A stretch of 64,000 nt of DNA from Planctomycetaceae bacterium (GTDB lineage Bacteria > Planctomycetota > Planctomycetia > Planctomycetales > Planctomycetaceae), in assembly GCA_019636285.1 (NCBI GenBank), contig JAHBXV010000006.1, positions 62,001 to 126,000 on the forward strand. The letters are read 5' to 3'. The position numbers were made by a program, and so were the translations under genes. A model generated the notes under the pieces. That model was not told the DNA's origin. It ran no database searches and was given only the letters and a program-made list of their open reading frames with translations. Positions 52,395-62,423 of this stretch are shown here, piece by piece. The stretch's first letter is position 1. Each line of letters begins with the position of its first letter.

Positions 52395-54620
52395 ATGCGA
52401 TCATGGATTCGGATCGGGATGCTGGCGAGTCCGGCCTGCCTGATGGTCTTGCTGGCCCCCAGTCCCGCCTCGTCGGCCGAATCGGCAAAGCCCGATTTTC
52501 GCCAGCAGGAAGCCGACGCGGCGGTCGAGCCATTGGTTCCCAAGGTTCCCGCCACCGAAGAGGAACGCAAGAAAGCCGACGCGCTGAGCTGGTACATGAC
52601 GGGGCGCCTGCTGGAGACCCGCGCGGATCAGCGACGGGCCTTTCAGGCCTATCAGAAGTCGCTCGCCCTCGATCCCGATCTGCTCGACACGTATCGGGCG
52701 CTGGTGCCGCTGAGCTTTCGTCTCAACCTGATCGAAGATGCGGTTCGCTATGCCCAGCGCGCGGTTGAACTGGATCCGAACGACGTCGAAATGCTGCAAC
52801 AGTTGGCAACGCACCTCGCCAATAAGCAGGAGTTCCCGGAAGCGATCAAGTACCTCGAGCAGGCGGCGAATTCCGAGCGTCTCGAGAAGAAATCTCCCGC
52901 CTACATTCTGCTCATGCGGAGCCTGGGGATTCTCTATTCGGTGCTGGGCGATAAGGAGAAAGCGGCGGATGCCTATTCGGCCGTCTTCGTGGGACTGCGG
53001 GACCATGCCGAGTACGGCCTCGATTTCCGGACCCGCCGCGCCTTGCTGAGCGATCAGCAAACGACGTTTGAGCGAATTGGCGAAGTCCTCCTGGACGGCG
53101 GCAAGGTCGCCCTCGCTGGCGAAGCTTTCGATTTGGCTGAAAAATCCGGCCGCGTGAGCGAAGGGAATCTCTACTTCCACCGGGCTCGGGTGCAGTTGCT
53201 CTCCGACAAGCCGGACGCCGCGCTGGAACAGTTGCAGACATACCTCGATGGCCAGCGCCAGTCGAAAGGCCGGGCGGCGTACGAGTTGCTGGCGGAAATT
53301 CTGAAGAAGCTCGGCCGCGAAAGTGAATTGCTCGATCGCCTGAAAACGCTCGCGGACAAGGACGCGCGCAACAAGCTCCTCCAATACTTCTACGCCGAGA
53401 AACTTGCCGAGGCGATGAACCTGGAAGAGGCGAAAGCCGTCTACGAGCGCTCGCTGGCCGGCGCGGGGGACGCGCAGGGCTACCTGGGTTTGGCCAGCGT
53501 CCTGCGGCAACTCAAGCAGCCCAACGAACTGATCGATGCGCTGGGGGCGGCCCTCAGCCGCGTTTCCCCGGAATCGGCCCAGCAACAGGAGGCGGAATTG
53601 AGAGCCGCCGCCGGAGACAAGTCGCTGCTGGCGAGTCTCTTCGATGCCGGGCGAGCCCAGGCGACGGCCGAGCCCAGCACGCTGACGTTCGAGGAGGCGT
53701 ACATCCTGGGCAAGCTGGCCTCCGAAGGAGAAGAGGTCGATGTCTCGGCCGAGTTCTTCCGCAAGGCGCTGCCGCTGGCCAAAGAACGCAAGTTCCTGAT
53801 CTATGGCGAACTGGCAGAAATCTATCAGGACGCAGGTCGGCACGCCGACGCCAGCGCGGTCTATGAAGAGGCCCTCAAGGAACCGTCGCTCGCCGAGCGC
53901 CGGCCCGATCTCTTGATGGCTTTGGCTCAATCCCGCGAAATGGGGGGCGAGACGGACGCCGCGATCAAGGCCATCGAGGAAGCGCTGAAGATCGTTCCCG
54001 GCAACCCGCAACTGCGGTTTCGCGAAGCGTGGATTTACTATCACGCCCATCGCTGGGACGAGGCCATTCCCAAGTTCGAGTCGATCGTCGCCGACCATCC
54101 GGAATTTCGCGAAAACCCGCTGCTGAAGTCCGTGATTCGAGCCTGCCAATACAGCATCTCGAATATCTACGTGCAGAAGGGGGATATGGCCCGCGGCGAG
54201 AAGATTCTCGAAGTGATCCTGGCGGAGGAACCCAACGATCCCTCGGTCAATAACGACTTGGGCTATTTGTACGCCGACCAAGGGAAAAATCTCGAACAGG
54301 CCGAGTCGATGATTCGCAAGGCGGTCACCGCCGAACCCGACAACGCGGCATATCTCGACAGTCTTGGCTGGGTACTGTTCAAGCAGGGGAAAGCCGCCGA
54401 AGCGCTGCCGTACCTGGAAAAGTCGATCGAAAAATCGACCGGCGCGGGGGACGCCACGCTGCAAGATCATCTGGGAGACTGCCTCCTGGCCTTGGGCCGC
54501 GTTCAGGACGCGGTCGCGGCCTGGGAAAAAGCTCTCGCAGATGCCCGCAAGCAGCGTTTCCCCGACCAGAAGCTCATCGACTCGCTGGAAGCCAAGTTGA
54601 AAGAGCACGCGAAGAAGTAG
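52395..54620 (+). CDS. Exported tetratricopeptide-repeat protein
   Basis: 741 residues from ATG 52395 (GGGAGA eight bases upstream). Signal peptide (IGMLASPACLMVLLAPSPASSA), then TPR units throughout, for example RRAFQAYQKSLALDPDLLDTY, DAVRYAQRAVELDPNDVEML, PEAIKYLEQAA and a C-terminal pair (NDLGYLYADQGKNLEQAESM, YLDSLGWVLFKQGKAAEALPYL). A periplasmic or outer-membrane scaffold; no enzymatic domain. Sits between the HhH-GPD-like gene and yebC. Confidence 0.87.
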   Translation: MRSWIRIGMLASPACLMVLLAPSPASSAESAKPDFRQQEADAAVEPLVPKVPATEEERKKADALSWYMTGRLLETRADQRRAFQAYQKSLALDPDLLDTYRALVPLSFRLNLIEDAVRYAQRAVELDPNDVEMLQQLATHLANKQEFPEAIKYLEQAANSERLEKKSPAYILLMRSLGILYSVLGDKEKAADAYSAVFVGLRDHAEYGLDFRTRRALLSDQQTTFERIGEVLLDGGKVALAGEAFDLAEKSGRVSEGNLYFHRARVQLLSDKPDAALEQLQTYLDGQRQSKGRAAYELLAEILKKLGRESELLDRLKTLADKDARNKLLQYFYAEKLAEAMNLEEAKAVYERSLAGAGDAQGYLGLASVLRQLKQPNELIDALGAALSRVSPESAQQQEAELRAAAGDKSLLASLFDAGRAQATAEPSTLTFEEAYILGKLASEGEEVDVSAEFFRKALPLAKERKFLIYGELAEIYQDAGRHADASAVYEEALKEPSLAERRPDLLMALAQSREMGGETDAAIKAIEEALKIVPGNPQLRFREAWIYYHAHRWDEAIPKFESIVADHPEFRENPLLKSVIRACQYSISNIYVQKGDMARGEKILEVILAEEPNDPSVNNDLGYLYADQGKNLEQAESMIRKAVTAEPDNAAYLDSLGWVLFKQGKAAEALPYLEKSIEKSTGAGDATLQDHLGDCLLALGRVQDAVAAWEKALADARKQRFPDQKLIDSLEAKLKEHAKK

Positions 54621-54721
54621 AAATGGTCGTGGCGAGTTGAGTGTCGTGGCGCGGAACCTGAAGCGGGCGCCCATCGGACGTCAGGTCGTCGTCAATTTCC
54701 TGGGAGCTATTCGGGCACGCC

Positions 54722-55477
54722 ATGGCAGGACATTCGCACTGGGCAAACATCGCCTACAAGAAAGGGCTGGTCGACAAGAAGCGCGGCAAGCTCTTCGGCA
54801 AACTCGCGCGGCTGATTATCGTCGCGGCCCGGCATGGCGGCGGAGATCCGGCTGCGAACCTGTCGCTACGCTATGCGATCGACCGGGCCAAAAAGTCGAG
54901 CATGCCCAACGACACCATCGAAAAGGCCGTCAAGAAGGGGACCGGCGAACTCCAGGCCGAGACCTTCGAAGAAGTCCTCTACGAGGGCTACGGACCGCAT
55001 GGCGTCGCCGTCCTCTGCGAAATCCTGACCGACAACCGCAATCGAACGGCGGGCGAAATCCGCCGGTTGTTCGAACATCACTCCGGGAACCTCGGCAGCA
55101 CGGGCTGCGTCGCCTGGATGTTCGAACGCAAAGGTATCTACCGCATTCCGGCCGCCGGGCTCACGGAAGACCATGTCCTGGAAGTGGCGCTGGAAGCCGG
55201 TGCGGGTGACGTCCGCCAGGATGGCGACGCATTCGAAGTCACCTGCACCCCCGACGTCTTCGCCGAAGTCGGGGCTGCCCTCGAAGCGGCCGGCCTAGCC
55301 ACAGATCTCGCGGAAATCCAGCGCGTCCCGGCCAACACCGTCGAACTCGACGTGGCAGCGGCCTCCGACGTCCTCGCGTTGATCGAAGCGCTCGACGACA
55401 ACGACGATGTCCAAAGCGTGACGGCGAATTACAGCATCTCGGATGAAGTTCTCGCCGAATTGCAGGCCAGGGAGTAA
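54722..55477 (+). CDS. YebC/PmpR family protein
   Basis: 251 residues, the usual length. MAGHSHWANIAYKKGLVDKKRGKLFGKLARLI is the invariant N-terminus; NDTIEKAVKKGTGE and YEGYGPHGVAVLCEILTDNRNRT follow, with the GCVAWMFERKG strand. Family members are DNA-binding regulators, and some act on ribosomes at proline stretches. Start ATG 54722 lies 101 bases after the TPR gene. Confidence 0.95.
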   Translation: MAGHSHWANIAYKKGLVDKKRGKLFGKLARLIIVAARHGGGDPAANLSLRYAIDRAKKSSMPNDTIEKAVKKGTGELQAETFEEVLYEGYGPHGVAVLCEILTDNRNRTAGEIRRLFEHHSGNLGSTGCVAWMFERKGIYRIPAAGLTEDHVLEVALEAGAGDVRQDGDAFEVTCTPDVFAEVGAALEAAGLATDLAEIQRVPANTVELDVAAASDVLALIEALDDNDDVQSVTANYSISDEVLAELQARE

Positions 55478-55654
55478 AGGCGGACGGTTGGGCGTTTACT
55501 CTCTCCAGTTTCCAATCAGTCCCTTTTTTCCCGAAGACCTTGATCCAATGACGGTTGCGGGCGTTATCACACGGTGAGGCCGTGTCCGGCCTCAATCCGG
55601 TATCCTGTCTCCGCGTGACTCCGCTTCGAAACCCGTCTTCGGAAGGCCTCGTCC

Positions 55655-56593
55655 GTGGCGATTGAATTTCATTGCCCGCACTGCGACAAGTTTTTGTCGA
55701 CTTCGGACGACAAAGCCGGCCGGGAGGCCAAGTGTCCCGGCTGTGGGGACTTCATTACCGTCCCCATGCCGGAAATCGCGGCACCGGCCACTTCGTCGCG
55801 CCCAGCAGCACGCGAGGCATCACGAGTTGGCTCAAAAACGTGCGCCGTCTGCGGGACCGAGAGCCGGGCGCGAGCGCGAATCTGCGAGTCCTGCGGAACC
55901 GAGTTCCCGGAGGACGGTCGCGAAGACCGCCCCCAGATTGTCGATGCCGGCGTGGTTCTCTCGGAGGGATGGAACCTGTTCTCGCAACGATTTGGCCTGG
56001 CGATCGGCGCGAATCTGCTGTTTACCGTGCTGTGCATCGTCGCGGCGATTCCCGTAATCGCGCTGGCTATTGTCGGCGGGAATCTCGCGGATCGGGCTCC
56101 TGGAGAAATGTTGCTGATCGCATTCATCGTGCCGACTGTTTTGATACCGCTGGCGGTCGGGGCCTATCTCTTGCCGGGGTTGACGATGATCTTTCTGGGA
56201 ATCGCCCGTGGCGAGTCGGTCGATATTGCGACGCTCTTTAGTGGCGGACGATATTTCCTGCGGTCGGCGGCAGCCTCGTTCCTGTTCTTCATGGCGGTGG
56301 CCGTGGGCATGATGCTCTGTATCGCTCCCGGCGTCTACTTGATCCTGCGGTATTGGCCCTATCTGTTCGTCATGGTCGATGACGACGCTTCCGTGATGGG
56401 GTCTTTTCAACGAGCAGGAGAGCTGACCTCCATCAATCTGGGGACCAGCTTCGTCGTCGGTCTTGTCGGCTGGCTGGTGAATTTCGCGGCCAACTCCGTC
56501 TGCCCGATTGCGAGTATCGTGACCCAGCCGCTCGCGTCGTTGTGGTGGGCGACCGCCTACGCCAAGATGACGGCTCGGATCGACGACAGGTGA
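55655..56593 (+). CDS. Double zinc-ribbon membrane protein
   Basis: 312 residues from GTG 55655. Two Cys4 clusters: CPHC ... CPGC (about residues 7-31) and CAVC ... CESC (about 63-81). The remainder is a membrane domain with about five hydrophobic segments (LLFTVLCIVAAIPVIALAIV; VPTVLIPLAVGAYLLPGLTMIFL; SFLFFMAVAVGMMLCIAPGVYLIL; FVVGLVGWLVNF), like glycerophosphoryl diester phosphodiesterase-associated or DUF975-type membrane proteins. Function unknown. Confidence 0.75.
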   Translation: MAIEFHCPHCDKFLSTSDDKAGREAKCPGCGDFITVPMPEIAAPATSSRPAAREASRVGSKTCAVCGTESRARARICESCGTEFPEDGREDRPQIVDAGVVLSEGWNLFSQRFGLAIGANLLFTVLCIVAAIPVIALAIVGGNLADRAPGEMLLIAFIVPTVLIPLAVGAYLLPGLTMIFLGIARGESVDIATLFSGGRYFLRSAAASFLFFMAVAVGMMLCIAPGVYLILRYWPYLFVMVDDDASVMGSFQRAGELTSINLGTSFVVGLVGWLVNFAANSVCPIASIVTQPLASLWWATAYAKMTARIDDR

Positions 56594-56665
56594 ACGCTGT
56601 GGGACGGGCGTCCCTTCCGTTTGCCAGGTCGATCACCACCAGACCAGCGACGAAAGGTGACCACG

Positions 56666-57637
56666 ATGCGGCGACAACTGGCGTGCAGCTTGATCCTTCT
56701 CGGAGCCTTCGCGGCCCAGGTGACGGGCGGCGAGATTCGTGAGACGCGGATTCCCAGCTCGATCGATGGTGCACCGCAGCCCATTCGCTACGCCCTCCCC
56801 ACGAAACCCGCGACCGAGCCGCGGCCGCTCCTCGTTCTGCTGCATACATGGAGCGGCGGCTACGAACAACCCACGTATATCAACGACTTGGCGGCTGCTT
56901 GCGAACAGCGCGGGTGGTTGTTATTAGCTCCGCATTTTCGCGGTCCCAATGTTCGGCCAGAGGCGTGTGCGAGTGATCTGGCGGTGCAAGACGTGCTCGA
57001 CGCGGTCGACTGGCTCTCAAAGCAGCAACAGGTCGACAAGTCTCGCGTCTATCTGACAGGGGCTTCCGGCGGCGGGCACATGACGCTCCTGCTCGCGGGG
57101 CGTCATCCCGAGCGGTGGGCGGGGGCATCGGCCTGGGTGCCGATTGTCGACCTCGCGGCCTGGCATGCCGAGTCCGTCGTTCGTAAACAGACGTATGCCC
57201 AGCACTTGGAGGCGGTGTGCGGCGGAAAGCCGGGTGACAGTCCGGCGGTCGATGCCGAGTACAAGGCGCGTTCGCCCCTGACGTATCTGGCCCGCGCGAA
57301 AGAGTTGCCGGTCGATATCCAGGCGGGAATTCACGATGGTCACACCGGATCCGTCCCGGTCGGCCACACGCTGCATGCGTTCAATCTGCTGGCCCGCGAG
57401 AACGACGTCCCTGCGGCTGTCGTCCCCGAAGAGTCCATTCGTGCGATCGTCGAGACGCGCACGATTCCCGCAGGGCTGGAAACCGAAGCGGCCGATGCGA
57501 CCGACGCGAACCGGCAGCACAAAGTCCTCTTGCGCCGCCACGCCGGTCCCGCCCGGCTCACCCTCTTCGAAGGCGGACACGAAGGCGACCTGCTCTCAGC
57601 CCTCAACTGGCTCGCTTTGCAACAACGGCCTCGCTGA
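56666..57637 (+). CDS. Exported alpha/beta hydrolase (prolyl oligopeptidase/esterase-like)
   Basis: 323 residues from ATG 56666 (AAGGTGA upstream). Signal peptide (LACSLILLGAFAAQVTGG). Alpha/beta hydrolase features: PLLVLLHTWSGGY as the oxyanion strand, nucleophile Ser in LTGASGGGHMTLLLAGRHPE near residue 135, and a terminal His in EGGHEGD near residue 309. Resembles secreted esterases or peptidases; substrate unknown. Confidence 0.82.
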   Translation: MRRQLACSLILLGAFAAQVTGGEIRETRIPSSIDGAPQPIRYALPTKPATEPRPLLVLLHTWSGGYEQPTYINDLAAACEQRGWLLLAPHFRGPNVRPEACASDLAVQDVLDAVDWLSKQQQVDKSRVYLTGASGGGHMTLLLAGRHPERWAGASAWVPIVDLAAWHAESVVRKQTYAQHLEAVCGGKPGDSPAVDAEYKARSPLTYLARAKELPVDIQAGIHDGHTGSVPVGHTLHAFNLLARENDVPAAVVPEESIRAIVETRTIPAGLETEAADATDANRQHKVLLRRHAGPARLTLFEGGHEGDLLSALNWLALQQRPR

Positions 57638-57684
57638 ATGAGATGCGTGGACAGGGACCGGTAACGAGCGACGCTTGCAGCCTC

Positions 57685-57733
57685 TAACCACCAACCACCA
57701 ACCACCAACTACTAACCACTATTGCTAACTACT
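57685..57733 (-). repeat. Heptanucleotide repeat, GTTGGTG type, overlapping a stop codon
   Basis: Seven 7-base units read on the - strand as GTGGTTA, GTGGTTG, GTGGTTG, GTAGTTG, GTGGTTA and two degenerate units. The array ends at the TAG (57732-57734) of the - strand gene. Confidence 0.8.
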
Positions 57734-58952
57734 ACTCCCCCAACATCCGCTTGATCGCTTCCGGGGCATTCCCTGTCAGCAAAACCTGTCGATACTTGCG
57801 TTCTTCCTCCGCATTGCCCATGCGGCGGCAGGCATTGTGGAGATCGAACGCCAGTCGCCACGACGGATAGGCCGATTGGTTCCACAAGTCCTCGAGCGTC
57901 CGGATTCCCGCGGCCATTTCATTGTCATCGGTATCGGGCGAAGCCAGTTGCCAGCGGGCCAGATCGGCCTGGGCGCACAGGTTGTCAGGATCGGATTTGA
58001 TGGCATTTTCCAGGTAGGCCCTGGCCTTCGGCGAATTATCCAACATCGCCGCGTGAAGGCGTGCCAGAATGCAATAGGCATGTCCCGCCACCGCGCGATC
58101 ACGTGCATGGCGCGTCAGCCGCAAGGCAACGACCTCGGCCTTTCGGTCGTCGTGAATTAAAGCCTTGAGGGCCTCGATGACCGGGTTCCCGCCCGGTTCC
58201 GTGGTCCCGGCATCGTGAACCTTTTCGGCTTCCCGGAGTCGTTTCTCCGCCGTCGCCGGGTCTCCCAGGAGATGCGCGGCGAGCGCTCGTAGAACGAGCG
58301 CTTCGGTCCAGTAAGGGTCGCGGGCCAGCCAGTATTCGAGATAGCTGGCAAGTATCTCGAAATCTCCCCGCGCGAGCCGCATGACGGGCAGCGTCACCTC
58401 ACGCCAGCGAATGCGGGCTGATGACAGTTCATCAATGGCGGCCGCCTGCTCTTTCTCCAAGGGCTCGATTTTCGTGATCAGCGCCTTGATCTCACTCTCG
58501 GCCTCTTCAATTTTGCGCTGGGCGTTCTGCGATTCGGCGGCGGCCGCTTCGCGTGCCTGTTTGCGCTGGTCAAGCTCGGCCATGATCTGTCCAAGCGTCG
58601 CCGCGTTCGGCGCCGTTGGCAGGGCTCGATTGAGCTTCGCAATCTCCAGGCTATGGCCCTGGTACAGCAAGTCGGCCTTTTGCTTCAGCTGCGCGAAGCG
58701 CGAATGCTGTAAGCGCGCGTTCTCACGGTTCTGGTACAGGGAACTCAGCTCTTTTTCGACAGTCGTGACTGTCTTGACTGCGTTCGCGGCCCGGTTCGCG
58801 AGCTCCGCCAATTCTTTCCGGCCGGCATACGTCAGATCATAGTCGGCCGACGGCGTCGCAATCGATTGAGCCAGCACCGTCGGGACGGGGGCCAGTGACG
58901 CGATCGTCAAAACGACCAGTGCCTGCCAACACGACACGGAAACAATCGGCAT
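57732..58952 (-). CDS. Exported coiled-coil/TPR-like protein
   Basis: 406 residues. Signal peptide (ALVVLTIASLAPVPTVLAQ), a coiled coil of about 140 residues (for example AQRKIEEAESEIKALITKIEPLEKEQ, about residues 50-180), then helical repeats with TPR character (YWLARDPYWTEALVLRALAAHLLGDPATAEKRLREAE; DNLCAQADLARWQLAS). No named family. Possibly an envelope scaffold. Alone on its strand between two + genes and the queC block. Confidence 0.75.
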   Translation of the reverse strand: MPIVSVSCWQALVVLTIASLAPVPTVLAQSIATPSADYDLTYAGRKELAELANRAANAVKTVTTVEKELSSLYQNRENARLQHSRFAQLKQKADLLYQGHSLEIAKLNRALPTAPNAATLGQIMAELDQRKQAREAAAAESQNAQRKIEEAESEIKALITKIEPLEKEQAAAIDELSSARIRWREVTLPVMRLARGDFEILASYLEYWLARDPYWTEALVLRALAAHLLGDPATAEKRLREAEKVHDAGTTEPGGNPVIEALKALIHDDRKAEVVALRLTRHARDRAVAGHAYCILARLHAAMLDNSPKARAYLENAIKSDPDNLCAQADLARWQLASPDTDDNEMAAGIRTLEDLWNQSAYPSWRLAFDLHNACRRMGNAEEERKYRQVLLTGNAPEAIKRMLGE

Positions 58953-59038
58953 GCCGATGGGCCTTTCGGGCGAGGGGACGGAAAGCCGTTGGATTCAGTC
59001 TGCGACTCCGCCCGCGCTCCGTCAAGAATGGCACGACC

Positions 59039-59062
59039 TTAGCCGCGACCCACCGGGGAGCG
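59039..59062 (+). repeat. TTAGCCGCGACC repeat, copy 3 (degenerate, shortened)
   Basis: 24 bases matching copies 1 and 2 except two substitutions (CACC for CGCA in the centre). A pyrimidine-rich tract follows at 59078-59115. Confidence 0.65.
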
Positions 59063-59164
59063 TTCGCCTTTATCTTCATCGCCCCATCTCCCCCTCTCCG
59101 TGTCTCCCCCTCCCGCAAATGCGCACCCCCGCGCCATAGGACGAGGGGACGCAATGAGCTAGCC

Positions 59165-59374
59165 CGCGAGTCACGCTCGCGCCGGAGCATCCCTTCCGGG
59201 CCAGATCGGGGCCCACATTTCCCAGCGGGGCTCACCCCCCTCTGGAGGCGCGCCAGGACCGCGCGCTGCCTGACGTCAGGTACTTATTCGCACGCCAGTG
59301 CGAACCCCTGATCGACGCCAAACGGAACTCCGGCGGACCGAACCCAAACATCGGTCCGCCGGGGAACCCCGGCG
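59165..59374. repeat. Cluster of perfect palindromes between two - strand genes
   Basis: CGCGAG / CTCGCG (59165-59181), CCTGACGTCAGG (59269-59280), TTCGCAC / GTGCGAA (59287-59304) and CCGGCGGACCG / CGGTCCGCCGG (59330-59362, 11 bp) follow one another; CGCCGGGG-AA-CCCCGGCG (59357-59374) overlaps the last. The 505-base gap from 58953 to 59457 contains no credible gene. Confidence 0.55.
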
Positions 59375-59457
59375 ACAAAACTCGCGTCTTCCGCAGGCAT
59401 CGCCCCAACGGCGCGACAGCGCCCGGGGACCGCGCCCATTGCACCCCCCACCGAGCG

Positions 59458-60150
59458 TCAGGCATATCGAATAGGATCGGAAACTCCCGCCTCGCGGAAG
59501 CCCTTGAGCCGCAATTGGCACGAATCGCAATGCCCGCAACTGGTGCCGTCGGGCAACGGGTCATAGCAACTGTGCGTCAGACCGTAGTCGACACCCAGCC
59601 CGGTTCCCCGGCGAATGATGTCGGCTTTCGTCAGATGAATGAGCGGTGCATGAACCCGCCAACGCGTTCCTTCGACGCCCGTCTTCGTCGCCAGATTCGC
59701 GAGTTGCTCGAAGGCGGCGACAAACTCCGGCCGGCAATCCGGGTAGCCGCTGTAGTCGACCGCATTCACACCCAGAAACAGGTCACTTGCCCCGAGCACT
59801 TCCGCCCAGCCCAATGCGAGCGAGAGAAACACCGTATTGCGGGCCGGGACATACGTGATCGGAATCCCGGCATTCATCGCCTCGTCCGACCGGTCGCGCG
59901 GGACCGCGATGTCGTCGGTGAGAGCCGATCCCCCAAACGCCCGCAGGTCGATCGGGATGACAATGTGCCGGGCGACTTCGTTGGCTGCGGCGACTCGACG
60001 GGCCGCTTCCAGTTCAAACCTGTGGCGCTGGCCGTAGTCGAACGAAATCGCGTGGACTCGATAGCCCTCCGCTTTTGCGATCGCCAGCACCGTGGCCGAA
60101 TCCAGTCCGCCACTCAACAGAACCACGGCTGGACGTGCGGTGTCATGCAT
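59458..60150 (-). CDS. queC: 7-cyano-7-deazaguanine (preQ0) synthase
   Basis: 230 residues. PP-loop SGGLDSAT near residues 14-21, FDYGQRH near 39, and the zinc site C-x(8)-C-x-x-C-x-x-C in [17 protein letters not shown] near the C-terminus. It converts 7-carboxy-7-deazaguanine to preQ0 for queuosine. queD, queE and queF are not in this window, so the pathway is dispersed. Confidence 0.95.
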   Translation of the reverse strand: MHDTARPAVVLLSGGLDSATVLAIAKAEGYRVHAISFDYGQRHRFELEAARRVAAANEVARHIVIPIDLRAFGGSALTDDIAVPRDRSDEAMNAGIPITYVPARNTVFLSLALGWAEVLGASDLFLGVNAVDYSGYPDCRPEFVAAFEQLANLATKTGVEGTRWRVHAPLIHLTKADIIRRGTGLGVDYGLTHSCYDPLPDGTSCGHCDSCQLRLKGFREAGVSDPIRYA

Positions 60151-60190
60151 GAACAGGTCATCCCGGAAGTGAACCGGGACCGACCGCCAG

Positions 60191-60760
60191 CTACCATCCG
60201 CGGTAGACCCGAGTTCCCCCCGTGTAAAACGGGTAGAAGAAGGAGTTCATTCCGTAGCGATTGTACGGCGGCGGAACGAAATCGGCACTCGGTAGGTTGA
60301 CGTCCACTTTGGTCGTGCCCCGCTGAATCACCGTCGGCCGCATTTGCCCGAACAGGAATTCCATGGTCGCATCATGCCGATAGCTCGGGCTGGCGTCGTA
60401 TTCCGCCCGGCTGAAGGGAATGGCGTTGTAGACCTGCCGATACAGGCGAACGAGATCGGCCGGCGAACCCTGCGGACAGGCAGTCGTGGCGCCGTCTGTC
60501 GCCGACGTATCAGTTCCAGCCGTGGGGACGTCCGTCAAACCCACGTCCGACGTCTGTTCCGGGACGATCGCCGGAAGGTCTTGTGTCGAAGATGCTTGCG
60601 ACACGAGCCGGATTGCCGATTGGGGGTGTGCTGCCACCGGCCGAGACACCTTCGCCTCGACCGTCACCGTCCAGTCGCCGAACGTGTACTCCTCGGCCCG
60701 AATGTTGGGCGATTTCTCGGAGAACAGCAGCACGGCGAAGAGGATGGTTTGTCGCAACAT
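60191..60760 (-). CDS. Exported hypothetical protein
   Basis: 189 residues from ATG 60760 (AGGAAGGA about 10 bases upstream; an in-frame TTG at 60769 is too close). A short signal peptide ([19 protein letters not shown]) precedes a low-complexity Thr/Ser/Asp middle, then a better-ordered C-terminal half ([57 protein letters not shown]). Not recognised; likely periplasmic. Lies 40 bases upstream of queC on the same strand. Confidence 0.65.
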   Translation of the reverse strand: MLRQTILFAVLLFSEKSPNIRAEEYTFGDWTVTVEAKVSRPVAAHPQSAIRLVSQASSTQDLPAIVPEQTSDVGLTDVPTAGTDTSATDGATTACPQGSPADLVRLYRQVYNAIPFSRAEYDASPSYRHDATMEFLFGQMRPTVIQRGTTKVDVNLPSADFVPPPYNRYGMNSFFYPFYTGGTRVYRGW

Positions 60761-60953
60761 GTCATTCAATCCTTCCTAAAGCTCCTATCTTGATGCTCAG
60801 GGGACATCGTGGACATGCGTGACAACCCGTGTCAACGTAAAACTCGCTCGGTACCGGAGTCTCGTTCAATTTGATACAAACCGAGAGTTTTCAACCTGTT
60901 CCGCGATCGCTCATGCGATCCCGACAACCCTGCGAGCCGAAGGACAATCTGCC

Positions 60954-62336
60954 GTGTCTGCCAAAGCCTGGGGCGGAAGATTCGCCGAGAAGACCGACGC
61001 GCTGGTCGAGCGATTTACTGAGTCGATCAGCTTCGACGCACGCCTGGCCGCGGTCGATATCCGCGGCTCCCAGGCCCACGCGCGGATGCTGGCGAAAGCG
61101 GGACTGCTGACAGACGACGAGTGCCGGCAGATCGTCGAGGTTCTGACGACCATCGGCGAGGAAATCACTCGCGGCGAGTTCGTCTGGAAGATCGAACTCG
61201 AAGACATTCACATGCATATCGAGTCGGAACTGATCCGGCGCATTGGCGATGTGGGGCGTAAGCTGCACACCGGCCGCAGCCGCAACGATCAGGTCTCGAC
61301 CGACCTGAAGCTCTACGTTCGCGACGCCATCGACGAACTCGATCGCCTGCTTCAGGACGTGCAGTTGGCCTTCGTGGGGCGGTGCGAGCGCGATGCCGAC
61401 GTGGTGTTGCCCGGCTACACCCATCTGCAACGTGCTCAACCGGTGATGGCGAACCATTACTGGCTGGCCTACTGCGAGAAGTTCCAGCGCGATCGTGAAC
61501 GCCTGGCCGATGCGCGCAAGCGGGTCAACATCTGCCCGCTGGGAGCCGCAGCTCTCGCGGGGACATCGCTCCCCATCGATCGCTTCGAGACAGCGAAGCT
61601 TTTGGGATTCGAAAGCGTCGCGGCTAACAGTCTCGACGTCTCCAGCGATCGCGACTATCTCGCCGAGACGATCGGCGCGCTGGCTCTCATCGCCGTCCAT
61701 CTGTCGGGCTGGGCCGAAGAATGGATCCTGTGGTGTACGACGGAGTTCGGCTTCCTGAAACTGCCGGATGCCTTCACCACCGGTTCATCGATCATGCCCC
61801 AAAAACGCAATCCCGATGTGCTGGAACTCATTCGCGGTAAGTCGGCTCGCGTGCTCGCCGATCAGCAACAGATTCTCACGCTGCTCAAAGGACTGCCGCT
61901 GGCTTACAACCGCGATCTGCAAGAAGACAAACTGGCTTTCTTCGATGCCTTAGACACAGTGGCCGCGTCGCTGGAAATCGCGGCCCCGCTCATCACGCGG
62001 GCGGAGCTTCGTCGAGAAACGATTCGCGCGCGCATTGAAGAGGGTTACCTCGACGCCACCACGCTGATGGAATACCTGATTCAGCGCGGCGTGCCCATGC
62101 GGACGGGCCATGAAGTCGTCGGCGGTCTCGTCAAACTCGCCGAAACGCGCGGCTGCCAACTCGCGGAACTCTCGCTCGAAGATCTGCGCGCCGCGTGCGA
62201 TCTCATCGAACCCAACGTGACCGATGCCCTCGGGGTCGATCACGTCGTCGCGAAGCTGAAAAGCTTCGGCAGCGGAGGACGCGAGGCCGTTGCTGAACGT
62301 GTCGCGGCCTGGCGGGAACGGCTGGGTGTGAAGTGA
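60954..62336 (+). CDS. argH: Argininosuccinate lyase
   Basis: 460 residues from GTG 60954 (AAGGA 11 bases upstream), close to the 457 of E. coli. [21 protein letters not shown] is the family N-terminus; [28 protein letters not shown] and the superfamily signature [12 protein letters not shown] near residue 282 provide the active site. It releases arginine and fumarate in the last step of arginine synthesis. In-frame codons back to 60819 lack similarity. Confidence 0.96.
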   Translation: MSAKAWGGRFAEKTDALVERFTESISFDARLAAVDIRGSQAHARMLAKAGLLTDDECRQIVEVLTTIGEEITRGEFVWKIELEDIHMHIESELIRRIGDVGRKLHTGRSRNDQVSTDLKLYVRDAIDELDRLLQDVQLAFVGRCERDADVVLPGYTHLQRAQPVMANHYWLAYCEKFQRDRERLADARKRVNICPLGAAALAGTSLPIDRFETAKLLGFESVAANSLDVSSDRDYLAETIGALALIAVHLSGWAEEWILWCTTEFGFLKLPDAFTTGSSIMPQKRNPDVLELIRGKSARVLADQQQILTLLKGLPLAYNRDLQEDKLAFFDALDTVAASLEIAAPLITRAELRRETIRARIEEGYLDATTLMEYLIQRGVPMRTGHEVVGGLVKLAETRGCQLAELSLEDLRAACDLIEPNVTDALGVDHVVAKLKSFGSGGREAVAERVAAWRERLGVK

Positions 62337-62423
62337 CGCCGCGATCCTGCGATGATGAAAAGCCGGCGACGCTGTTGTTGGTCTTCCGGCTGGACGGGAA
62401 ATCGCTCTGATTGGAATGTCAGC

